Shown: positions 57,234 to 63,431 of the stretch, in pieces | How positions within the stretch are numbered: the first letter of the stretch is position 1 | How the letters are laid out: the number at the start of each line of letters is the position of its first letter | DNA from: Salegentibacter sp. R32 | GTDB lineage: Bacteria; Bacteroidota; Bacteroidia; Flavobacteriales; Flavobacteriaceae | Assembly: GCF_008692195.1 (NCBI RefSeq) | Contig: NZ_RXOM01000065.1 | Location: forward strand, 124,001 to 188,000 | Length of the DNA stretch: 64,000 bases | Direction: 5' to 3' | Translations under genes and position numbers: made by a program | The notes under the pieces: generated by a model | The model's input: the letters and a program-made list of their open reading frames with translations, nothing else | What the model was told of the DNA's origin: nothing | Database searches by the model: none

Positions 57234-58079
57234 ATGGAATTTGACAATACAATAGACGATAAAAGTTATTTGGTAGTAAAATCTTCTGAATTATCTGAAA
57301 TTATACAATACATAAACAACAACAATGTAAAAAGTATTTTAATAAACGATTTTAGAGGTTTTAACGAAAAGTCTGTTGATTTTTTTAAATACTGTGACCA
57401 AGTTGAAAATATTTTTTTAGTCGAGGGTGATTATGATATATCGGGTATTAAGCACTTAAAAAAATTGAAAAATGCAATTATAGGACCTATACCAAAGCAA
57501 CCAATAAACCTGTCACAATTTGAAAATATAGAATCGTTATCAATAGATTATCACAAAAACTGGATTGATCTTTTCAAATGTACTACGCTAAAGGATTTAC
57601 GTATTTGGAAATTACCTTTTGAGACTTTAAAAGAAATTTCTGTACTTTCTAATCTAAATTTTTTGAAATTGGTTCAAGGTAAAACAAAATCTTTAAAAGG
57701 TATCGATGAATTGAACTTAGCACATTTTGAAGCTCATAAGATATCTAGCCTGAAAGATATAGGTATATCTAGAGAGTATAAAACATTAGAGAACTTTCAT
57801 ATTTACGATTGTAAGAGTGTCCAGAATCACGAAAGGATTAAGAATGCAAAAAATTTGAAGAGTTTAAGATATGCCAACTGCGGAGAAATGGAGTCAATAT
57901 CTTTTATTAAAGATATGTCAAAATTAAAAGAATTTAGGTTTCCTAAAACCCTTGTCAAAGATGGCGATTTGTCTTATTTGAAAAATGTAGATGTAATAAT
58001 GTATAATGACAAAAAACATTACTCTCATAAATACAAAGACTTATTTTTAGATAGGATAAAACGTGGTTTAATGTCTTAA
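57234..58079 (+). CDS. LRR-like protein, candidate immunity protein of the RHS toxin
   Basis: A 281-residue cytoplasmic protein (no signal peptide) with leucine-rich-repeat-like periodicity: VENIFLVEGDYDISGIKHLK, LNFLKLVQGKTKSLKGIDEL, NLKSLRYANCGEMESISFIK and LKEFRFPKTLVKDGDLSYL. Immunity proteins are usually encoded immediately after the toxin tip, and this one begins within or just after the RHS stop. The frame opens at 57,213, overlapping by 14 bp, while the ATG at 57234 is 7 bp downstream. LRR-type proteins are known among polymorphic-toxin immunity genes. Binding to the nuclease tip is inferred only from position. Confidence 0.6.
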   Translation: MEFDNTIDDKSYLVVKSSELSEIIQYINNNNVKSILINDFRGFNEKSVDFFKYCDQVENIFLVEGDYDISGIKHLKKLKNAIIGPIPKQPINLSQFENIESLSIDYHKNWIDLFKCTTLKDLRIWKLPFETLKEISVLSNLNFLKLVQGKTKSLKGIDELNLAHFEAHKISSLKDIGISREYKTLENFHIYDCKSVQNHERIKNAKNLKSLRYANCGEMESISFIKDMSKLKEFRFPKTLVKDGDLSYLKNVDVIMYNDKKHYSHKYKDLFLDRIKRGLMS

Positions 58080-58090
58080 TTGATTTTGGT

Positions 58091-58573
58091 ATGAAATTTT
58101 CTTTGATTATTGTTTTTTTACTATTACATACGTCTATAAGTTATTCTCAAAATGATAGAGCACTTGATGAAAAGTTAGCTTCTTTTACTTCAAGGTGTCG
58201 TGATATCGGAGAGTTTGTTTTAAATAGAGAAGCTGAATTAAATGAGTCAGATTGGTTCGAGAATTTAGCATTAGAAAAAGTAGAGCCTTATATTAAAGAA
58301 TTAAAGTCAGATATAACATCGGATGATGTTATATATAGTATTTTGTTATTAAAAGATGAAGCACCTATATTTTACACTATCAATTTTTACGATAAAAACA
58401 CGTTAGAAGAGTTTGGACAACTCTTTATTGCTTTTAAGGACAGAAACAATACCTTGATTGATAATATCAATTATATAAGTAAGGAAGAACAGGCGAATAG
58501 TAAAACAAATAATGAAACTTTTGAAAATATACCACTTCCGCCAAAGCCACCAAAAGCTAAAAAAAAGAATTAA
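58091..58573 (+). CDS. Small secreted hypothetical protein
   Basis: A 160-residue protein with a signal peptide (MKFSLIIVFLLLHTSISYSQ). The mature part is acidic and helical, and it ends in a proline-lysine tail (LPPKPPKAKKKN). No domain is recognised. It lies 11 bp after the LRR-like gene and is followed by a terminator, so it closes the toxin operon. It could be a second immunity factor acting in the periplasm, but that is only a guess from place. Confidence 0.65.
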   Translation: MKFSLIIVFLLLHTSISYSQNDRALDEKLASFTSRCRDIGEFVLNREAELNESDWFENLALEKVEPYIKELKSDITSDDVIYSILLLKDEAPIFYTINFYDKNTLEEFGQLFIAFKDRNNTLIDNINYISKEEQANSKTNNETFENIPLPPKPPKAKKKN

Positions 58574-58576
58574 ATC

Positions 58577-58605
58577 AAAAGCTATCCTAACCGATAGCTT
58601 TTTTT
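58577..58605. terminator. Bidirectional rho-independent terminator
   Basis: AAAGCTATC (58,578-58,586) pairs with GATAGCTTT (58,593-58,601), followed by a T-run. It lies between the end of the toxin operon and the convergent XRE gene. Confidence 0.85.
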
Positions 58606-58933
58606 ATGCATAAGTATTACGAGCCTTTGCATCACGTAACAATGCATTAATAGTGGTTAAAATGTGTGCTTTATCGTCCTTTTTAAGCTGTTGTATATCT
58701 AAAATGGTGTCAACAATAGATTTATCCAGTTCCAAGTCAGACAAGCCAGTTAAATAATCCAAGGACACTTCCAGAGCTTCTGCAATTTTGGTAGCCGTCT
58801 CAATAGATGGTTTTACTTCGTCACGTTCATATCTTCCAATTACAGGAGCGTGTACACCAATAGTTTTGGCAAGTTCATCTTGTGAAATTTTTTTCTTTTT
58901 ACGAGTACTTAATAAACGAGTTCCAAACAACAT
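58604..58933 (-). CDS. XRE-family (Cro/CI-type) transcriptional repressor
   Basis: A 109-residue DNA-binding protein with a lambda-repressor-like HTH in residues ~10-65: KKKISQDELAKTIGVHAPVI, GRYERDEVKPSIETATKIAE, SLDYLTGLSD. The open frame extends to 59,107, but this upstream part overlaps the divergent gene and its promoter. The ATG at 58933 gives the right family N-terminus and lies 19 nt from a promoter box. It is divergent from the AAA+ ATPase gene and likely represses the recombinase operon through the inverted repeat between them. Confidence 0.9.
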   Translation of the reverse strand: MLFGTRLLSTRKKKKISQDELAKTIGVHAPVIGRYERDEVKPSIETATKIAEALEVSLDYLTGLSDLELDKSIVDTILDIQQLKKDDKAHILTTINALLRDAKARNTYA

Positions 58934-58951
58934 AAGTTCTAAATCTATCAA

Positions 58952-58985
58952 CAAAATTAAGGTATAGGCAAATATAGAAAACAAA
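58952..58985 (-). promoter_or_regulatory. Bacteroidota-type promoter for the XRE gene
   Basis: On the minus strand, TTTG (58,982-58,985) is followed after 22 nt by TAATTTTG (58,952-58,959), a TAnnTTTG match. The box is about 19 nt before the ATG at 58933. Confidence 0.5.
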
Positions 58986-59010
58986 TAATATCTAACTAAA
59001 TGAAATATTG

Positions 59011-59042
59011 TTTGTCTTGTAAGAACATATTTTATACTTTTG
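59011..59042 (+). promoter_or_regulatory. Bacteroidota-type promoter for the AAA+/recombinase operon
   Basis: TTTG (59,011-59,014), 20 nt spacer, TACTTTTG (59,035-59,042). Predicted transcription begins near 59,049, about 20 nt before the ATG at 59070. Confidence 0.65.
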
Positions 59043-59057
59043 GACAATATATGTTCT
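59022..59057. promoter_or_regulatory. Candidate operator: inverted repeat AGAACATAT / ATATGTTCT
   Basis: Perfect 9-bp inverted arms (59,022-59,030 and 59,049-59,057) flank the -7 box of the recombinase operon promoter, 18 nt apart. The placement suits repression by the divergent XRE protein. The half-site ATATGTTCT recurs at 63,349-63,357. Confidence 0.5.
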
Positions 59058-59069
59058 AAAAAGAAACTT

Positions 59070-60653
59070 ATGAACAAATTAAAGGCAGACAATCCCGACC
59101 AGCTCATCTACGAAAACGTCATTTTACAATTAACGATCTTGGGCGGTATAAAACTGGAAGGGCTGGACAGGATGCGCGTAACGCTAAAAGTACAGGGACA
59201 GGAAAGCAGTCGTCCACCGGTGCGTCACAACCTCGATTTATACAACGACACACAATTAGAAAAGTTTATCAGAAAAGTAGCAGAAAAGTTAGAAATCGGC
59301 ACATCGGTTATATCCGCTTCACTATCAGAATTAACCGAAGAACTAGAAAAATACAGACTTCAAGAACTCAAAAAAAAGGAAGAAAACCTAAAACCAAAAA
59401 TTAAACAACTCAATAAAAAAGAAATCGAAAAAGCCGAAACCTTCCTTAAATCCAAAGATTTATTGCAAAAAACAAACGAACTTATTGGAAAGTCCGGTGT
59501 AATCGGCGAAGAAATCAACCGGCTTTTAATGTATATCATCTTTACGAGCAGAAAACGGGAACAACCTTTGCACGTAGTGAGCTTGGGAAGTAGCGGAACG
59601 GGAAAAACACATTTACAAGAAAAAGTGGGCGAACTTATCCCGGAAGAAGAACGAGTGAGCATAACTACATTAAGCGAAAATGCTTTTTACTACTTTGGTA
59701 AACAAGAACTAAAAAACAAATTAATCTTAATCGAAGATTTAGACGGAGCAGAAAATGCACTCTATCCATTGCGGGAATTACAGACCAAAAAACGCATCGT
59801 AAAAACCATAGCCAGTAAAAACAGTAAAGGCGAAACCCAAACCAAATATTTAGTGGTGGAAGGTCCTGTATGTGTTGCAGGCTGTACCACTAAAGAATAT
59901 ATCTACGAGGATAACGCTAACCGTAGCTTTTTAATTTACCTTGATGAAAGCCAAGAACAGGACGAGAAAATAATGCAGTACCAACGCCAAATATCAAGTG
60001 GCGAAATCAACTTTTACGAGCAAAAAGAAGTACAAGAGTTTTTACAAAATACACAACGAATTTTAAAGCCAATTACCATACGAAATCCATACGCCAACAA
60101 ACTCAATCTTCCACAATCCGTATTTAAACCACGAAGAACCAACAACCATTATTTACAGTTCATTGAAGCGATTACATTTTACTACCAATACCAAAGAAAA
60201 CAACAAACAGATAAGCAAACAGGAGAAATCTATATCGAAACCACATTAGAGGATATCGAGAACGCAAATACACTTTTAAAAGAGGTTTTACTACGTAAAA
60301 GTGATGAACTCACAGGAAGTTGCAGAAACTATTTAGAGTTGCTTAAATCGTACTTAAAAGCTAAAAAGAAGAAGCAATTTACCAATAGAGAAATACGACA
60401 AGCATTACGCATTAACCCAAGCAATCAAAAACGATACAATCTACAATTACAAATAGGCTACTACATCAAAAAAGTAGAGGGCAAAAAAGCGACTGGTTAC
60501 CATTACGAAGTCGTAAGCACAACAGAATACAACCAACTGCAACAGCAGATAAATAGCGTGTTAGATAAGACTTTACAAGAGTTAAAGCAGTTCAATGGTT
60601 CAAAAGTGGTTCAAACTAAAAATGAACCACGTAAAACAAAGAAAGTTAGTTAA
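59070..60653 (+). CDS. AAA+ ATPase of the recombinase module
   Basis: A 527-residue cytoplasmic protein. After a helical N-terminal region with a charged coiled coil (~100-130), a P-loop ATPase core has Walker A in SLGSSGTGKTHL (near residue 175), Walker B in LILIEDLDG, and conserved RELQTKKRIVKT and GCTTKEYIYEDNANRSFLIY. The C-terminus holds a winged-helix-like segment (FTNREIRQALRINPSNQKRY). It resembles helicase- or primase-associated ATPases of mobile elements, though the exact family is not recognised. I start at ATG 59070; a TTG at 59040 would fall within the promoter. It is followed by two recombinase genes. Confidence 0.75.
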   Translation: MNKLKADNPDQLIYENVILQLTILGGIKLEGLDRMRVTLKVQGQESSRPPVRHNLDLYNDTQLEKFIRKVAEKLEIGTSVISASLSELTEELEKYRLQELKKKEENLKPKIKQLNKKEIEKAETFLKSKDLLQKTNELIGKSGVIGEEINRLLMYIIFTSRKREQPLHVVSLGSSGTGKTHLQEKVGELIPEEERVSITTLSENAFYYFGKQELKNKLILIEDLDGAENALYPLRELQTKKRIVKTIASKNSKGETQTKYLVVEGPVCVAGCTTKEYIYEDNANRSFLIYLDESQEQDEKIMQYQRQISSGEINFYEQKEVQEFLQNTQRILKPITIRNPYANKLNLPQSVFKPRRTNNHYLQFIEAITFYYQYQRKQQTDKQTGEIYIETTLEDIENANTLLKEVLLRKSDELTGSCRNYLELLKSYLKAKKKKQFTNREIRQALRINPSNQKRYNLQLQIGYYIKKVEGKKATGYHYEVVSTTEYNQLQQQINSVLDKTLQELKQFNGSKVVQTKNEPRKTKKVS

Positions 60654-60696
60654 TTAAATGAGTGGTTCGCATAGTTCACGAAAATGGATATAAGGG

Positions 60697-61632
60697 ATGA
60701 AAAAATTAATACTTAAAAACGAAAGCTTCCAGTATATAGAAAAATCATTTAGGGAATGGCTGGATGTTTTAGGCTATGCAGAAAGTACGGTTTACAACTT
60801 ACCCAACCACATACGTGAACTCTTTTATTTTTTAGAACAGAATAATATAAATCACATTACAGAACTAGATAATTATATCATTAAAGAACATTACCAAAAC
60901 TTAAAATTACGCAGTAACGATAGAAAAGGAGGCGGATTAAGTAATGGTAGTTTAAACAAGCATTTACAGGCACTTTACAAGTTTACGGACTATTTAAGGC
61001 AAAGCGGAAGATTAGTATTGCCAACTCTAAATATTGATTGGGAAACAGACGATACTCACGAAATAGAAACACTTACACAACAAGAAATACAATTACTCTA
61101 CAAAGCAACTTACGGTTATAATGAAAACAACAAATTAGAGCCATTTAACGCAAGAGACAGAGCAATGTTAACGGTTTTTTATGGTTGCGGATTACGAAGA
61201 AATGAAGGCTATCACTTGGATTTAAGCGATATTGATTTTGATAGAAGAATATTGCACGTCAGAAAAGGAAAAGCCAACAAAGAACGCTTTGTACCATTCA
61301 ATAAAACCAATGCACAATATCTACAAGAATACGTTTACGACAGCAGACCACAAATCATAATAGACAAACGAAACAACGCATTTTTTATCAGTCAAAAAGG
61401 TAACAGGATGAACACCCAATCCTTGGCCATACGGTTGAAACTGTTACAACAAAGAACGGACGATTTAGAGCTACAGGAAAAGAACGTAAGGTTGCACGTC
61501 CTGCGTCATAGCATTGCTACACATTTATTACAAAACGGAATGCCATTGGAAAAAATAAGCAAGTTTTTGGGGCATAACAGTCTGGAATCTACACAGGTAT
61601 ATACGCATCTAATCAACGAAGAAAATGGCTAA
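60697..61632 (+). CDS. Tyrosine recombinase 1 (complete catalytic set)
   Basis: A 311-residue site-specific recombinase. It has a SAM-like core-binding domain (about 8-105) and a catalytic domain with all expected residues: R167 in YGCGLRRNEGYHL, lysine in RKGKANKERFVPF, H267-x-x-R270 in LHVLRHSIATHLL, H293 in FLGHNSLESTQ and nucleophile Y302 in VYTHL. It is XerC/XerD-sized and should cut and rejoin DNA at paired inverted binding sites. It overlaps recombinase 2 by 8 bp (translational coupling). Confidence 0.93.
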   Translation: MKKLILKNESFQYIEKSFREWLDVLGYAESTVYNLPNHIRELFYFLEQNNINHITELDNYIIKEHYQNLKLRSNDRKGGGLSNGSLNKHLQALYKFTDYLRQSGRLVLPTLNIDWETDDTHEIETLTQQEIQLLYKATYGYNENNKLEPFNARDRAMLTVFYGCGLRRNEGYHLDLSDIDFDRRILHVRKGKANKERFVPFNKTNAQYLQEYVYDSRPQIIIDKRNNAFFISQKGNRMNTQSLAIRLKLLQQRTDDLELQEKNVRLHVLRHSIATHLLQNGMPLEKISKFLGHNSLESTQVYTHLINEENG

Positions 61633-62644
61633 AATAAAACTCGGAAAAACAAAGGACAGTAGGACAAGAAGAAAACCAAAAACCGAAGATGCGGAAATCA
61701 GAATCCTGCAAAAGCTTTTAAATGAAAAAGAGCAACCGAGCTTTAAAAAATATCTATTGCAAAAAGGCTACAGTTTACAGACAATCAAGAGTTTTGAAAG
61801 GGTCGTCAATAAATATCTGAAATGGCTTAAAAAAGAGAACGTAGAAGATGTATCAGCAAGTTATAACGACATCGTGCATTATATCCAAAGCTTAAGAAAT
61901 ACAGTAAAACAACGCACCATACAAAGCGAAACCAACGCCATAAAGCATTATTACAATTACCTAAAGGAACTCGACTTGGTAAAGGAAAACCCGACCCTGA
62001 ACATTGCGGTAAAAGGCGTAAAACGTAGAATACTTTACAATACACTCAACAAGCAGGAACTGGAAAAACTCTACAAGGATTATAGACAATCGGAAGCTTC
62101 CCCCTTTGGAGGAAATGCCCAACGGGCAAAGGGGGCTTTGGCAAAAAAACGAAATGAAATTATCGTCAGCTTGCTCATTTATCAAGGTTTGAACAGTACG
62201 GAACTGGGAAGATTGACCATACAGGATTTAAAGCTACGTGAAGGAAAGATAGTTATAAACGGAACACGCAGGAGCAACGAAAGAACCTTAAAACTGGAAG
62301 CGCATCAAATCCTTGATTTTATGGAATACACTTTGCAGACAAGGCGAACAATTTTAGAGCAGACCAACAAACAGACCGACTTACTGTTTACCAGTTTTGG
62401 GAGCAGTACAAGGTTCAATAACATCATCAGCAAACTATTGCCACAACTGGAAAAGCTGAACAAAAAGGTAAAGAGTGTACACCAGATAAGAACAAGTGTC
62501 ATCACGCATTGGCTGAAACTCTACAACCTTCGTGAAGTACAGTATATGGCAGGACACCGTTACGTCAGTTCAACGGAAGCCTATTTAATAAACGATTTAG
62601 AAGATTTACAGGAAGAAATCGAAAAATACCATCCCATCGGATAA
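61625..62644 (+). CDS. Tyrosine recombinase 2 (first catalytic arginine replaced)
   Basis: A 339-residue recombinase-fold protein with a SAM-like domain (about 38-118) and a catalytic-domain remnant. H286-x-x-R289 (VHQIRTSVITHWL), H311 (MAGHRYVSSTEAY) and Y320 are kept. At the place of the first arginine, however, the sequence is YQGLNSTELGRL with N190. It may therefore be poorly active alone and act as a partner of recombinase 1. Residues ~157-172 (EASPFGGNAQRAKGALA) come from a palindromic repeat inserted in frame. A long invariant operon with the AAA+ gene is implied. Confidence 0.88.
   Translation: MAKIKLGKTKDSRTRRKPKTEDAEIRILQKLLNEKEQPSFKKYLLQKGYSLQTIKSFERVVNKYLKWLKKENVEDVSASYNDIVHYIQSLRNTVKQRTIQSETNAIKHYYNYLKELDLVKENPTLNIAVKGVKRRILYNTLNKQELEKLYKDYRQSEASPFGGNAQRAKGALAKKRNEIIVSLLIYQGLNSTELGRLTIQDLKLREGKIVINGTRRSNERTLKLEAHQILDFMEYTLQTRRTILEQTNKQTDLLFTSFGSSTRFNNIISKLLPQLEKLNKKVKSVHQIRTSVITHWLKLYNLREVQYMAGHRYVSSTEAYLINDLEDLQEEIEKYHPIG
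62094..62138. repeat. Palindromic mini-repeat inserted in frame in recombinase 2
   Basis: CCCCCTTTG (62,100-62,108) faces CAAAGGGGG (62,127-62,135), with an inner GCCC/GGGC stem. The sequence is G/C-rich compared with its surroundings and resembles common CCCCCTTTG-type palindromes of Flavobacteriia. Confidence 0.6.
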
Positions 62645-62649
62645 AGTCC

Positions 62650-62702
62650 ACAGGGCAAAAAACCCACACCGCTCGTTCCTCACGGTTCGCCCTGTCTTTT
62701 TT
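62650..62702 (+). terminator. Probable terminator of the recombinase operon
   Basis: ACAGGGC (62,650-62,656) pairs with GCCCTGT (62,689-62,695), followed by CTTTTTT, starting 5 bp after the recombinase 2 stop. The loop is long, so strength is uncertain. Confidence 0.5.
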
Positions 62703-62725
62703 GCCCTTCCACGCGCCACACTTCT

Positions 62726-62856
62726 GTAAGTTTTTATGCGCCAACGCCAATAACAGCACATTACTTTTTTAAGAAATTAAGTCAATAATAGAAAATAGAA
62801 ATCTTAAAAAAGCAAAGAGCTGTTCCCAAGCAAAAAGCCAATGCATAAAAACTTAC
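62726..62856. repeat. 14-bp perfect inverted repeat pair
   Basis: GTAAGTTTTTATGC at 62,726-62,739 is matched by its exact reverse complement GCATAAAAACTTAC at 62,843-62,856. The arms enclose 103 bp. Confidence 0.85.
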
Positions 62857-62867
62857 CCAAAGCCATA

Positions 62868-62958
62868 TTTACATAACGCAGGAGCTTTATAATGCACGGT
62901 CAGTCTTTTAAACCGTTGAAGCGGTCAGCCCGTGCAGTTATAAATTGCGTTATGTAAA
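62868..62958. repeat. attC-like imperfect palindrome
   Basis: Outer arms TTTACATAACGCA (62,868-62,880) and TGCGTTATGTAAA (62,946-62,958) pair perfectly over 13 bp. Inner arms TTATAATGCACGG (62,887-62,899) and CCGTGCAGTTATAA (62,930-62,943) pair with one unpaired extra base. A small CCG/CGG hairpin lies in the centre. Two-armed folding with an extrahelical base is the layout of integron attC sites, although the core GTTATGT deviates from the GTTRRRY consensus. Confidence 0.7.
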
Positions 62959-63070
62959 ATGGCCGCTGAAGCCTCTGCGCTCTTTGCCCACGCTACTGCC
63001 AGCGCACTACGAATGCGTTAATATTTACTTCGTAACCAATCAGGACGCACTCAATCGGCGTTCAGCCTAT

Positions 63071-63132
63071 CATTCCAATAACGGTTGAAAATCCACGCAC
63101 CACCAACCTCTTTTTCAACCGTTATCGGAATG
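63071..63132. repeat. Long hairpin, 21-bp arms with one mismatch
   Basis: CATTCCAATAACGGTTGAAA (63,071 onward) faces TTTCAACCGTTATCGGAATG (ending 63,132). Only one position in 21 fails to pair; the loop is 20 nt. Confidence 0.8.
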
Positions 63133-63207
63133 TTTAAAAATGAAACAACCGCAGGGCGTTAGCTATCCGCAAACTTGCTAAAAAGAGCGTTGGCAAAAGT
63201 CGGCTAT

Positions 63208-63271
63208 TTTACATAGTTGTATTATGTTACAGAAATCAAATGAATGCTGACATAATGCCCAATTATGTAAA
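63208..63271. repeat. Two adjacent dif-like palindromic sites (TTTACATA motif)
   Basis: The first site is ACATAGT-TGT-ATTATGT (63,211-63,227). The second is ACATAAT-GCCCA-ATTATGT (63,250-63,268). Both have 7-bp inverted arms around a short spacer, the layout of tyrosine-recombinase core sites. TTTACATA precedes the first (63,208) and its complement ends the second (63,271). Confidence 0.6.
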
Positions 63272-63431
63272 CATAGCTTTGGCATCAGAAAGGGAAAAGA
63301 AGTGCCAATTAAACCGTAAATATTATTATATTAGCAAGGTCGAGAGACATATGTTCTTTTATAAAATTTTGAAAATAAGGTTCTGGCAAAAATGTTCGAG
63401 CGCTTCAAAAAAAGCGTAAGATTAGTTTTCA

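Larger units (their letters stand above)
62645..63431. other. Non-coding, hairpin-rich region between recombinases and orphan RHS tip
   Basis: 787 bp with no convincing gene in six frames. It holds at least five inverted repeats and four copies of TTTACATA in alternating orientation, each listed separately. It is less AT-rich than the toxin locus. The structure suggests recombination sites or a structured RNA. Confidence 0.7.

Noticed and set aside
58934-59107. Longer XRE protein with hydrophobic N-terminus
   Set aside because: The extension overlaps the divergent promoter and the start of the AAA+ gene; the ATG at 58933 gives the standard HTH protein.
62565-62759. Minus-strand open frame of 64 codons covering the recombinase 2 end
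   Set aside because: Overlaps the recombinase and the hairpin; no family resemblance.
62868-62958. Canonical integron attC site and integron integrase
   Set aside because: The core GTTATGT breaks the GTTRRRY rule and neither recombinase shows the IntI-specific extra helix that I could recognise, so it is reported only as attC-like.
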